Of a DNA stretch of 64,000 bases, positions 25,024 to 33,521 are shown in pieces (the first letter of the stretch is position 1; each line of letters begins with the position of its first letter). The stretch spans positions 1 through 64,000 of the forward strand of contig JAYTVA010000051.1 of NCBI GenBank assembly GCA_043744255.1. Direction: 5' to 3'. The notes beneath the pieces were generated by a model. It ran no database searches. It saw nothing but the letters and a program-made list of their open reading frames with translations, and had not been told where the DNA came from. Origin of the DNA: UKL13-2 sp043744255 (GTDB taxonomy: Bacteria; Pseudomonadota; Gammaproteobacteria; Burkholderiales; Usitatibacteraceae). Made by a program: the position numbers and the translations under genes.

Positions 25024-25437
25024 TTACGTCTTGTTCTTGACCAAGGTTACGACCGGCGTTAATTGCTGCTTGTTGGCTAGTTTGTAAAACTTTGCATCGA
25101 ACGTGGCGAAGGTATCGCCGCCGCCAGCCGCGAGATGTAGCGCGTCTGCGAAATCCAAACCATTGCGGTAGCCGTCGACGGCGGTGGTCACCATGTCCCA
25201 ATTTTCAATCGTGACGTTGGGCAGCCCGATGAGATGCCCCAACACCGACGCCACCTCATCTCTCGAATAACCATATCCGCCGCGCAGCACCCACTCCAAT
25301 TCCAACATCACCGTGCGCGCCACGAACAGCGCTGGCTCCGCCATGATGCGCTTGGCGAGCAAGTGCTGCTTCTTCGCTTCGGCCTCGGTCTCAGCAATGT
25401 AAAAGCGTGCAAGTACATTGGTGTCCAGTGAAATCAC
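25024..25437 (-). CDS. vapC: PIN-domain toxin (VapC-type)
   Basis: A 137-residue PIN-domain ribonuclease, likely the toxin of a VapBC pair. The acidic active-site residues are visible: Asp in MISLDTNVL, Glu in LELEWVLRGGYGY, Asp in DFADALHLA, and Asp in FATFDAKFYKLA. Its start overlaps the stop of the AbrB-type antitoxin gene by 4 bases. VapC toxins usually cleave tRNA or rRNA; the target here is unknown. Confidence 0.9.
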   Translation of the reverse strand: MISLDTNVLARFYIAETEAEAKKQHLLAKRIMAEPALFVARTVMLELEWVLRGGYGYSRDEVASVLGHLIGLPNVTIENWDMVTTAVDGYRNGLDFADALHLAAGGGDTFATFDAKFYKLANKQQLTPVVTLVKNKT

Positions 25438-25673
25438 TTCTTTCCCCGCAGCACCGTCGCGACATCAAAATCGGGCGGCAGCGCACGACCCTTGTTTTTC
25501 AGCATGCCGTGCCCATCCTGCAAGCGCGTGTGCGATTTGCTGCGCACGACGCGCAACACAAGTGCGTCGTCTTGGACAACAAAATCAACGCAGCTTCCTG
25601 CGGTGATCCCGAGCGATTGGCGCAACTTCTGCGGGATGACCACTTGCCCTTTGCTGCTAACGGTAGCTTCCAT
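25434..25673 (-). CDS. vapB: AbrB/SpoVT-type antitoxin (VapB)
   Basis: A 79-residue antitoxin with an N-terminal swapped-hairpin AbrB DNA-binding domain (ATVSSKGQVVIPQKLRQSLG) and a C-terminal tail (LPPDFDVATVLRGKK) likely to wrap the PIN toxin. It should neutralise the downstream VapC-type toxin and autoregulate the pair. A short palindrome CTTAC-TCG-GTAAG at 25718-25730 upstream is a possible operator. Confidence 0.9.
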   Translation of the reverse strand: MEATVSSKGQVVIPQKLRQSLGITAGSCVDFVVQDDALVLRVVRSKSHTRLQDGHGMLKNKGRALPPDFDVATVLRGKK

Positions 25674-26133
25674 GGCGGCTCCGGATAGAAATCAGAAATC
25701 TAATTTTACGCTGGTTTCTTACTCGGTAAGACGCTTTTGACCTGCCCAACGACGGCAGGATCGAGCCGCCGTTAGCGCCAGCCTGCAGATAGCGCAGTGT
25801 CTCTGCGTTTAAAACGTTCAGTTGTGCCGTATGCGGGCGAGAACTTGAGCCCTAGCCTTTCGACGGAGACCCCATTCGGGGCGCCGGGGAGACAGTGAAC
25901 GGTTGATGATTGCCGCGAAGCATCGCGCGCCACAGAATTTGGGTGCTTGCAGGGGAAGTTGTGGTCACATCAGTGCGTGCGAAAAACGCGCGCAACACAA
26001 GACTACCGACGCCCCTTACTGTCTCCCCGGCGTAGGCCGGGGCCCAATTTTGGCTGCGGTGACGCGCGACGAAGCCACCTCGCTAGATTCGCGCTCCAAT
26101 CGAAAGCCATCCGTCGCAATAAGGCGCTAAGCA
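25674..26133. other. Intergenic region with vapBC control region and repeat
   Basis: No gene is supported. The left end contains the vapB promoter region, with the CTTAC-TCG-GTAAG palindrome at 25718-25730. The right part carries the second copy of the CCCCGGC hairpin repeat (26021-26065). The rest shows no coding signature. Confidence 0.55.
26021..26065. repeat. CCCCGGC hairpin repeat, copy 2
   Basis: CCCCGGC (26025-26031) and GCCGGGG (26036-26042) form a perfect 7-bp stem with a GTAG loop, followed by CCCAATTTTGGCTGCGG. The same unit occurs at 10413-10460, and a variant at 28221-28252. Confidence 0.6.
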
Positions 26134-26916
26134 TCACGGGGGATGCGCGGAAGAGCGAGCCCCATGAGCAACAAATTGTGCAATGTGCTGCCAGCATTCT
26201 TCGGCGTGAACTTGCAGCAAGAAGTGGGGGGCGGCAAAATCGACGCCAATCGTATTCGGGAACACCCGCTCGATTGATGATGACGCCGCTTTCGTCACCA
26301 GCCGATCAGACGTCGCACGCAAACTCAGCACTGGAATGCCACACGTTTTCAATGACGCGTGACTACTGCCTCCAAGTACAGTTAGCCGCCGTTTTATCAC
26401 GACGGCGTCAAGCGCGCTCAACACCTTGAGTGCCTCGCTAAGCACCGTTTCATCGCGAACGCCATTCAGACAAAACAGCTTCATAAGCGTTGCACGCGTG
26501 GTGCTGAACGCGAGCGTTGGAACGAGTTGCGCGAGTTTCAGTAAGGCCGCGTATGGCGGCTCGACAAAACTTGCGGCGAAAATTATGCCGGCGATGCGCG
26601 AGGAAAATCGTGATGCGATTTGTGCGGCGACTGGGCCTGAGAAAGATTCCGCTAACAAGAAAACTTTTTCATCAGGCGCGATTCTGGTCGCGGCGGCGTC
26701 GACGAATTCGTCGAGCGTTGCGAATTCATTTTTGTAGGTAACGATTTCGCAGGCGATGTGAGACGGCGCAACTTGCACGAACTGGCGCAGCAATTCATCG
26801 GTGCCATTTAGACCGGGGAGGATGAGAACTTTTGGGTTCACGCGGTATTTTTCGGCATTACTGCGCGCCAAAATGCAGGAGCCCACGCGTTGGGACGCGC
26901 TTTGAACGCCTAGCAT
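26134..26916 (-). CDS. Alpha/beta hydrolase
   Basis: A roughly 260-residue alpha/beta-hydrolase fold protein. The nucleophile elbow is AESFSG, the likely acid is Asp in RATSDRLV, and the likely base is His in APHFLLQVH. The conserved core begins KVLILPGLNGTDELLRQF. The start is uncertain: the ATG at 26916 has GGAAG about 10 bases upstream, while a GTG at 26841 would begin right at the core and an ATG at 26952 lies further upstream. The substrate is unknown. Confidence 0.8.
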   Translation of the reverse strand: MLGVQSASQRVGSCILARSNAEKYRVNPKVLILPGLNGTDELLRQFVQVAPSHIACEIVTYKNEFATLDEFVDAAATRIAPDEKVFLLAESFSGPVAAQIASRFSSRIAGIIFAASFVEPPYAALLKLAQLVPTLAFSTTRATLMKLFCLNGVRDETVLSEALKVLSALDAVVIKRRLTVLGGSSHASLKTCGIPVLSLRATSDRLVTKAASSSIERVFPNTIGVDFAAPHFLLQVHAEECWQHIAQFVAHGARSSAHPP

Positions 26917-27013
26917 CCACGCGCACTTCCAGCCACTTTGCTCTGAAAACACACGCCCACATTTGATTCTCGCGCATCAAGCAAACGCCGCCGAACCCTG
27001 CTTCCAGCGCCGC

Positions 27014-28213
27014 CTACCGCCGCCCACCAAACACCGTCAACAGCACGAACAACAGGAACAATATTCCGACCACCAAAAAGAAAATCTTCCAGCCCGATTT
27101 CGGTGATTCGCCCTGCACTTCGCCGGTTTGGCCGTTGACGAGGAAGCGGTAGGTCTTGCCGCTGAACAGGTAGGCGCTCATCCACAGCGGCAGCAGGATG
27201 TGTTTGAAGGTGAGGTGGCTGTAGTCGGTGTGCAGGCCGGTGATGCGTTGTTGGTCGCCGCCGATGTCTCGTTCGACGAGCGAGCGCACGGTGGCATCAA
27301 TACCTTGTTGCGCCGCGCCGAATCCGGCCTTGAGCCCCACTTGGTAGGCTTCGGCTTGAAAGCCTGCGATGTAGTCTTCTTGATAGGGCACGAGTTCTTT
27401 GGTGTTCCACGTGCGCATTTCGGACGACATGGCGGTCATCAGCGAACGTCCCATGCCGCCGGGGATTTCGGCGAGCGCTTGCCGTGCCTCGTTGGCTTTC
27501 GGGTTGCTGCCTGCGGCGTAAGTGCTGCTCGCGGGCACGAGTACGTCATCGTGGAAATACGAGACGGTGCCGGACACGTTGGTCCAACGCACTTGCGTGC
27601 GAGATTCGTTGACGCGCTCACCGCTGGAGTTGGTGGTTTGATAATTTTCGGTGTAGTTGTCGCCGCGCTGTCCAGTGTATTGCGTGTAGGTGTTGGCATC
27701 AAACGTCCAATAGGGAATGTACATGCCCTTGATGCCGCCGTCGCTTTGCACGAATTGTTTGAGTGCTGAAGGTGCCAGCCATAGACCTTTGATCCACGTG
27801 CGCCATTTGTCTTGCGCCTGCAACTTGGTGACTTTGAACGGCACCAGCGACTTAGGCTTAATCAAGCGCTGCGCGTAACTCTTGGAGGTGATCGGTGTGC
27901 CGCAAAACGTGCAGGCACTTGCATAGAGATTCGCGGGCAGCGTTTGTTCGGCGCTGCAGTTGCTGCATTTGACGTGTTCCTGCTCGTGCTTTTCTTCCGC
28001 GCCTTCGAGTTTGCCGAGCCAGGTATCGAGATCGAGCTCTTCGACGGCATCATCATTTTCCGGGATGTCATTGCCACTGCCGCAGTACGGGCATTTAAGG
28101 CTCTTGCTGCCCGGCTGAAACGAGAGCTTGGCACCGCATGAACCGCAAGGAAACGCGCGCACCTTGGCGGTCATTTGATCGAGTGTGGTTTGCGAGGCGT
28201 TGGGGTTTTCCAT
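27014..28213 (-). CDS. Zinc-ribbon protein with C-terminal membrane helix (YdjG-like)
   Basis: A 399-residue protein. Two zinc ribbons are visible at the N terminus: CGSC...CPYC (about residues 23-45) and CSNC...CTFC (about 83-105). A long domain with WIPY-like aromatic segments follows (GIKGMYIPYWTFDANTYTQY), ending in a hydrophobic helix (IFFLVVGILFLLFVLLTVF). Homologues are sometimes labelled primosomal protein N prime, but there is no helicase domain. It resembles B. subtilis YdjG, encoded beside an SPFH protein (YdjI); an SPFH gene lies 700 bases away here too. Function unknown; a membrane-stress role is possible. Confidence 0.75.
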   Translation of the reverse strand: MENPNASQTTLDQMTAKVRAFPCGSCGAKLSFQPGSKSLKCPYCGSGNDIPENDDAVEELDLDTWLGKLEGAEEKHEQEHVKCSNCSAEQTLPANLYASACTFCGTPITSKSYAQRLIKPKSLVPFKVTKLQAQDKWRTWIKGLWLAPSALKQFVQSDGGIKGMYIPYWTFDANTYTQYTGQRGDNYTENYQTTNSSGERVNESRTQVRWTNVSGTVSYFHDDVLVPASSTYAAGSNPKANEARQALAEIPGGMGRSLMTAMSSEMRTWNTKELVPYQEDYIAGFQAEAYQVGLKAGFGAAQQGIDATVRSLVERDIGGDQQRITGLHTDYSHLTFKHILLPLWMSAYLFSGKTYRFLVNGQTGEVQGESPKSGWKIFFLVVGILFLLFVLLTVFGGRR

Positions 28214-28220
28214 TGGCAGA

Positions 28221-28252
28221 GGTCTCCCCGGATTTAGTCCGGAGCCTAATTT
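28221..28252. repeat. CCCCGGC hairpin repeat, variant copy 3
   Basis: A variant of the hairpin at 10413 and 26021: TCTCCCCGGATTTAGTCCGG followed by AGCCTAATTTT. It lies between the zinc-ribbon and GNAT genes. Confidence 0.5.
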
Positions 28253-28287
28253 TAGTCAATCAACCCGGATACATTCCGGGCGACAAA

Positions 28288-28794
28288 TCATTTTTTCATG
28301 CGCGCCATGGTGTACGCGTCCACAAATTCACCATTGCGAAATGCGTAGCGGCGCAAGGTGCCTTCGATTTCAAAACCGAATTTTTTGTAGAGCGCGATTG
28401 CGGGCGCGTTATCGACGTACACAGTCAATTCGATCCGTGAATATTGCAACCAGTTTTCGGCGAGATCAATGGCGGCCGCCATCAATTGGGTGCCGACACC
28501 CTGGCCGGCGTAGGCGTCGTGTACGGACATGCCAAGACTCGCCGCGTGACGGCGACGCGCGGCTTTACCCGCCGCGTGCAAACCGAGATTGCCGACGACT
28601 TTGCCATCCACCACCGCAACCAGCGAGTGATCGCCCGCTGGGTATTCAGCGAGACGTTTTTTCCACATCTCGGCTGCGGGCAACGGCAATTGCATGGTGC
28701 CGTTGATCGCGTTGGGCTGCGACATGATGTCGCGAATCGCTTCGTAATCGGCGGGCTCGGTGGCGCGGATGGTGACTGGCATGATCGTGGACAT
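28288..28794 (-). CDS. GNAT-family N-acetyltransferase
   Basis: A 168-residue acetyltransferase. The acetyl-CoA-binding motif is GQGVGTQLMAAAIDLA, with the characteristic C-terminal NAPAIALYKKFGFEIEGTLR. The sequence resembles RimJ/RimL-like or putative phosphinothricin/spermidine-type GNATs; the acceptor is unknown. It lies between the zinc-ribbon and SPFH genes on the same strand. The ATG at 28794 was chosen; 28782 is an alternative. Confidence 0.9.
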   Translation of the reverse strand: MSTIMPVTIRATEPADYEAIRDIMSQPNAINGTMQLPLPAAEMWKKRLAEYPAGDHSLVAVVDGKVVGNLGLHAAGKAARRRHAASLGMSVHDAYAGQGVGTQLMAAAIDLAENWLQYSRIELTVYVDNAPAIALYKKFGFEIEGTLRRYAFRNGEFVDAYTMARMKK

Positions 28795-28824
28795 CGCGTA
28801 AAGTCGCCACCCTGCGCGGCGCTT

Positions 28825-28877
28825 GCGAAGCATCTGACCGCACTGTGACGGATCACAATGACCAGCAGATGCTTCGC
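28825..28877. repeat. Inverted repeat between GNAT and SPFH genes
   Basis: GCGAAGCATCTG (28825-28836) and CAGATGCTTCGC (28866-28877) form perfect 12-bp arms around a 29-base centre. The segment is followed by CAGGATGACAGTG, which resembles the ends of other dispersed repeats in the window. Confidence 0.6.
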
Positions 28878-28923
28878 GTCCGTCCGTTAAGGACGAGCCG
28901 CGCGCAGGATGACAGTGGCAGCG

Positions 28924-30027
28924 TTAGGCCGGTGGCAAGGGTGGTGGCACGGCCGCAAACAACGCGGCCAATTCCGCGACCTCAGCCGCCTTCGCCCACT
29001 GCGCCATACCTGCACGCCAGACCAGCGATTCGCGCTTCAACGCGCCGCTACTGACTTGACCTTGCAGCGTCCCCATATCGAACGGCCCGGCTTGCGCGCC
29101 ATTGACCGCGACATGAAAGGTCATCTGCGGCGGCAGTGGCGGGGGCGCTGCGGCCGTGGTGGCTGCCATCGCGCCGCCCATTTGTCCGGCCATGTTGGTG
29201 CCCATGGCGAAACCAGCACCCAAGCCCATGCCGGCACCGGCAGCGCTATTGGGCGTCGTGGCAGCATCATGGATTGAACTCGCGGTTTCGTACTGTGTAT
29301 ACGCTTGCAGGTTACCGACAGCGGCGATGGCACCGCGCTTGTCGATGGCCTTTTCCACTTCTTCGGGCAGGCCAACATCCTGCACCTGCACTTCGACCAG
29401 TTCGAGACCCATCGCTTCGAAATCGGGCGAGATGCGCTCGCGTAGCATCTGCCCCATCAGCGAGACCTTGGCTTCGAGGTCGATGATGCTCAGACCCAAT
29501 TCCGGCATGACTTCCTTGATGCGCAAACCGATTTTGCCGCGCAGATTTTCTTGAATCTGGTCGGTGGTGAATCGGCCCTCGGTACCAGAAATGTCTTTGA
29601 TGAAAATACCGGGATCCTTGATGCGAATAGCGTAGATGCCAAACGCTGTCGCGCGCACGATGCCGAACTCTTTGTCGCGCATCGTTGCTGGGCCCGGCGT
29701 GCCCCACTTCATGTCGGTGAATTTGCGTGCGCTGACGAAATACACTTCAGCTTTGAACGGCGATTCAAAGCCGTATTTCCAGCCTTTGAGGGTCGCGAGA
29801 ATCGGCATGTTTTGCGTGTTGAGCGTGTACATGCCGGGTTTGTACACGTCGGCAATTTGCCCCTCGTTGATGAACACCGCCATCTGGCCTTCGCGCACGG
29901 TGAGCTTGGCACCGTATTTGATTTCGTTGTTCATCCGCTCAAAGCGGTAGACCAGCGTATTGTTGGAATCATCCAGCCACTGGATGATGTCAATGAGTTC
30001 GCCCGTTAATTTCTTAAACAAATCCAT
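28924..30027 (-). CDS. SPFH-domain protein with C-terminal GYF_2 domain (YdjI-like)
   Basis: A 367-residue cytoplasmic or membrane-peripheral protein. An SPFH/band-7-like domain spans about residues 30-235 (virion-core/YdjI type). A Gly/Ala/Met-rich segment (about 260-300) links it to a C-terminal GYF_2/DUF4339 domain (GPFDMGTLQGQVSSGAL and LVWRAGMAQWAKAAE). The start has an AAGGAG site. SPFH proteins assemble on membranes and organise partners. Together with the nearby zinc-ribbon protein it resembles the B. subtilis ydjG-ydjI pair, but no PspA gene is visible here. Confidence 0.85.
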   Translation of the reverse strand: MDLFKKLTGELIDIIQWLDDSNNTLVYRFERMNNEIKYGAKLTVREGQMAVFINEGQIADVYKPGMYTLNTQNMPILATLKGWKYGFESPFKAEVYFVSARKFTDMKWGTPGPATMRDKEFGIVRATAFGIYAIRIKDPGIFIKDISGTEGRFTTDQIQENLRGKIGLRIKEVMPELGLSIIDLEAKVSLMGQMLRERISPDFEAMGLELVEVQVQDVGLPEEVEKAIDKRGAIAAVGNLQAYTQYETASSIHDAATTPNSAAGAGMGLGAGFAMGTNMAGQMGGAMAATTAAAPPPLPPQMTFHVAVNGAQAGPFDMGTLQGQVSSGALKRESLVWRAGMAQWAKAAEVAELAALFAAVPPPLPPA

Positions 30028-30179
30028 GTAGTGCTCTCCTTCGAAAGAGTCTCAACCACTGCAAAATGAGCGTTCAATGCTCGTAAGTGCACGGGTGCTG
30101 CACCGTGCTGGATAATCACGTTACCACGATTGCGCCATTTCTGGCGTGACCCAAAAGCGACACCTCCGCGAGCCCACAT

Positions 30180-30986
30180 ATGTTGACGACTGTTACCGAA
30201 ATCAAGATCTTCCCGGTGAAATCTTTGCATGGGATTTCGCTGCCGCGTAGCGCGGTCACCACGCGCGGGCTGGCGCATGATCGGCGCTTTATGTTGATTG
30301 ACAGCGATCATACATTTTTGACGCAGCGTGAACAGCCGCTGCTGGCGAGCATCGACACTGCGATTCATGGCGGCGCGCTGACGTTTACTTCTGCCTTGGG
30401 TGATAGCGTGAGCGTGCCGTTAACGCCTCCGCTGCGCCCGACGCGCACGGTCACGGTCTGGTCAAGCCACGTGCATGCACATACCGTTTCGGCGGAAGCG
30501 GATGAGTTTTTTTCCGAACAACTCGGTGTGGATGCGCGGCTGGTGTACATGCCGGACACGTCGGAGCGCCGCGTTAATCCTGGCTTTGCGAAGAACTGCG
30601 AGATTGTGAGCTTTGCTGATGGCTATCCCTTGCTGATCGCGTCTGAGGAATCGCTTGCTGATTTGAATGCGCGCATTGTGGCGAGTGGCGGTAAGCCAGT
30701 GACGATGGATCGCTTTCGCGCGAATGTGGTGGTGGCGGGTTGCGCGGCGTTTGCCGAAGAAACGTGGCGCGAATTTAGTATTGGTAGCACGGGTTTTCGC
30801 GGTGCGAAGCCGTGTACGCGGTGTCAGGTTACGACGACCGATCAACGGTCTGGCGAAGTATTGGGGCCGGAGCCATTGCGCACACTCGCGACATATCGCG
30901 ATTCGCCGAGTGGGGTGCGGTTTGGGATGAATTTGTTGGTGACGCGGGTGGGGGAGTTGGGCGTTGGGGATGCGTTGGTGCTGTAG
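30180..30986 (+). CDS. MOSC-domain protein (YcbX-like)
   Basis: A 268-residue protein with an N-terminal MOSC beta-barrel domain (TVTEIKIFPVKSLHGISL) and a C-terminal MOSC domain containing the conserved Cys in PCTRCQVTT. Relatives such as YcbX and mARC bind the molybdenum cofactor and reduce N-hydroxylated compounds; no fused ferredoxin domain is present here. It is divergent from the SPFH gene and converges on the RND exporter gene, with a long hairpin between. Confidence 0.9.
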   Translation: MLTTVTEIKIFPVKSLHGISLPRSAVTTRGLAHDRRFMLIDSDHTFLTQREQPLLASIDTAIHGGALTFTSALGDSVSVPLTPPLRPTRTVTVWSSHVHAHTVSAEADEFFSEQLGVDARLVYMPDTSERRVNPGFAKNCEIVSFADGYPLLIASEESLADLNARIVASGGKPVTMDRFRANVVVAGCAAFAEETWREFSIGSTGFRGAKPCTRCQVTTTDQRSGEVLGPEPLRTLATYRDSPSGVRFGMNLLVTRVGELGVGDALVL

Positions 30987-31014
30987 GATTTTCGCAGCAG
31001 ACTTGTAGCATGAG

Positions 31015-31073
31015 TGGAGCGTAGCGATACCCATCAGAATGTAACGAAGGATGATGGGTATCGCTACGCTCCA
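31015..31073. terminator. Perfect 22-bp inverted repeat between convergent genes
   Basis: Arms 31015-31036 and 31052-31073 are perfect reverse complements with a 15-base loop. They begin TGGAGCGTAGCGATACCC. The element sits between two convergent genes and could stop transcription from both sides. It also resembles a widespread proteobacterial intergenic repeat. Confidence 0.6.
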
Positions 31074-31141
31074 CCCATCCTACGATCAAACGTGCGGGAT
31101 GATTGCCATACCCCGTCAAACTCCCCCATTCACGGGTATCT

Positions 31142-33487
31142 TCAGGCAGTCTTGGTTTTTTCGTGATGGGGCAACAAGAACGCACCCAACGCCGGCAACA
31201 AGAACACTGTTCCTATCATGTTCAAGAAAAACATGAACGCGAGCAAGATGCCCATGTCGGCTTGAAACTTGAGCGCTGACATGACCCAGGTGGCGACACC
31301 GAGGGTCATTGTCACCGCTGTGAAGATCATCGCGGTGCCACGCTCTTTGAGCGCTTCATAAAACGCGTCGGCGAGCGACATGCCTTCAGCCAAAAACACC
31401 TCGATACGATCATAAAGATAAATACCGTAATCCACGCCCACGCCCACACCGAGCGCGATCACGGGTAGCGTGGAGACTTTCAAACCGATGCTCAATGCGG
31501 GCATCAGCGCCTCACACAAAATCGAGACGATGGCGAGCGGGATCAAGATGCACATGGTTGCGCGCAGGCTGCGGAAGGTGATGAGGCACATCAACAGCAG
31601 CGCGCCAAAAATAGCCGCGTGCATTTCGTAGCGCGCTTTATCGACAGCTTCGTTGGTGGCGGCCATTACACCGATGTTGCCGGTGGCGAGTTTGAATTCG
31701 ATTTTGTCGCTGTTGTTTTCGGCAGCGAAATTCTTGACCTCTGCCACCAGCCGCTTAATGCTGGCGCCCTGCTGATCGGTGGTGCTAATCAACACTTGCA
31801 TTGCTGAGCAATCGGGGTTCAATAGCCCCGTGCCGGTATCGACCGGCGTAACGCTTTGTGCGAGTACCTGCGCGTCGCGCGGCAGTTGCCGCCAGCGCAA
31901 ATTGCCTTCGTTGTAACCGGCGTTGATTGTTTTCGCGACCCCAGGCAACGACGTGACCGACTGCGTGCCTTCGACGTTTTGCATGTACCAGTCGAATTTT
32001 TCAATGGTGGTCATGACCTCGTAATTGGTGCAGGCACCCGGCACGTCTTTGGTCTGCGCAACCACACCGAGCGTGTTGACGCCGATCGCAAATTTTCTCA
32101 CGATCATGTCGTTGTCCGCGTTGTAGCGCGAATCGCTGCGTAATTCGGGCACGCCAGAGCCATAGTCTCCCACGCGCAGTTTGCTGGCCTGCATGAAACC
32201 TGCAACCAGTACCAAGGCGCTGGCCACGATTACCCAGAGCGCATGTTTGCGATCAGCGAACCTGGAGGCCCAGCGCCACATGCGATTGACGCGGCCTTCC
32301 TGCTCCGCCTCTTTTGCCGCGACGCGCGGCGAAATTTTTAGGTACGAGAGCAGAATCGGCAGCAACATTTTGTTAGTGATGATCATCCACGCGACACCTA
32401 AGGACGCGGTGATACCCAACTCGCGCACGATGTCGATGGGGATCAGCATGATGACTGCGAAGCCCAGCACGTTGGTCAGTAACGCAAGCGTGCCCGGCAC
32501 AAACAGTTTTGCGAACGAGCGTTTGGCCGCGTTCAAACTATCCTGCCCAGACACGACTTCACGTTCCCATGTTTTGGTCATTTGCACCGCGTGCGATACG
32601 CCGATGGAAAATATCAGGAATGGCACAAGGATCGACAGCGGATCGATACCGAAGCCAATGATCGGCAAGGTGCCGAGCAGCCACAACACCGGCATCATCG
32701 CCACCACCAGTGCTACCAAGGTCAGCTTCACATCTTTGACGAACCAAAACATGAGCGCAGCGGTAATCAGAAACGCGACGCCAAAAAATGTCACCACGCC
32801 GCGCGCGCCACTGGCGATGTCGCCGACCGCTTTCGCGAAGCCGATGATGTGGACGGTATGGGTGGGTGATTCGTATTTAGCGCGGAGTTCGTCGAGCTTT
32901 TTGGATAGCTCGAAGTAGTTCAGTTTCTCGATTTTTCCGTCGCCCTTTGGAATAAATTCGAGCAGCACCGCCGACACCAGCGCGCCCGTGAAGTCCGACG
33001 CCACCGTGCGCCCGACTTCGTTCGATTTCTGCACATTGCTACGCACTTTGGCGAGATCAGCATCCGTTCCTTGAAAGGTCGCGGGGATCACGTTACCACC
33101 GGCGAAACCTTCTTCAACCACCTCAATGAAGCGCGTGTTAGGCGTAAACAGTGAACGTACGCTGGGCTTTTCGACGCCATCGAGACCCATGATGTCGTCG
33201 GTCATACCCTTCAATTTCGCCATGAATTCTTTGTTGTAGATATCGCCGTCTTTTTGCACCAGAGCCACCGCGATCCGGTTCGCGCCGCCGAACACGGATT
33301 CGTAATCTTTGTAGACCTTCATGTACGGGTGCGTGAGCGGCACCATTTTGTTGAAGCCCGCATCGACCTTGAGTTGGCTCGCGAGAAACGCAAAGACGCA
33401 AGTCATGATCGCAAACACGATCAACCACATCTTGCGGTTATTGAACGTGAGTGCGGAAAATTTGCTGATGAAGTTTTGTAGTTTCAT
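31142..33487 (-). CDS. RND-superfamily (MMPL/patched-type) exporter
   Basis: A 781-residue inner-membrane transporter with two symmetrical halves, each a periplasmic loop followed by about five membrane helices, plus an N-terminal helix. The sterol-sensing-like segment GIDPLSILVPFLIFSIGVSH in the first half and VIALGVGVGVDYGIYLYDR in the second are typical. Such exporters move lipids, hopanoids or other hydrophobic molecules. It is the last gene of the DUF1302-DUF1329-Ycf48-RND set, which probably forms one trans-envelope pathway. The substrate is unknown. Confidence 0.9.
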   Translation of the reverse strand: MKLQNFISKFSALTFNNRKMWLIVFAIMTCVFAFLASQLKVDAGFNKMVPLTHPYMKVYKDYESVFGGANRIAVALVQKDGDIYNKEFMAKLKGMTDDIMGLDGVEKPSVRSLFTPNTRFIEVVEEGFAGGNVIPATFQGTDADLAKVRSNVQKSNEVGRTVASDFTGALVSAVLLEFIPKGDGKIEKLNYFELSKKLDELRAKYESPTHTVHIIGFAKAVGDIASGARGVVTFFGVAFLITAALMFWFVKDVKLTLVALVVAMMPVLWLLGTLPIIGFGIDPLSILVPFLIFSIGVSHAVQMTKTWEREVVSGQDSLNAAKRSFAKLFVPGTLALLTNVLGFAVIMLIPIDIVRELGITASLGVAWMIITNKMLLPILLSYLKISPRVAAKEAEQEGRVNRMWRWASRFADRKHALWVIVASALVLVAGFMQASKLRVGDYGSGVPELRSDSRYNADNDMIVRKFAIGVNTLGVVAQTKDVPGACTNYEVMTTIEKFDWYMQNVEGTQSVTSLPGVAKTINAGYNEGNLRWRQLPRDAQVLAQSVTPVDTGTGLLNPDCSAMQVLISTTDQQGASIKRLVAEVKNFAAENNSDKIEFKLATGNIGVMAATNEAVDKARYEMHAAIFGALLLMCLITFRSLRATMCILIPLAIVSILCEALMPALSIGLKVSTLPVIALGVGVGVDYGIYLYDRIEVFLAEGMSLADAFYEALKERGTAMIFTAVTMTLGVATWVMSALKFQADMGILLAFMFFLNMIGTVFLLPALGAFLLPHHEKTKTA

Positions 33488-33521
33488 GGGCGTTAGTCAG
33501 TCGATCAGCGATGAGAGGAAA

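Noticed and set aside
27014..28213. Primosomal protein N prime (helicase) identity for the zinc-ribbon protein
   Set aside because: No Walker motifs or helicase domains are present; only the Cys ribbons look alike.
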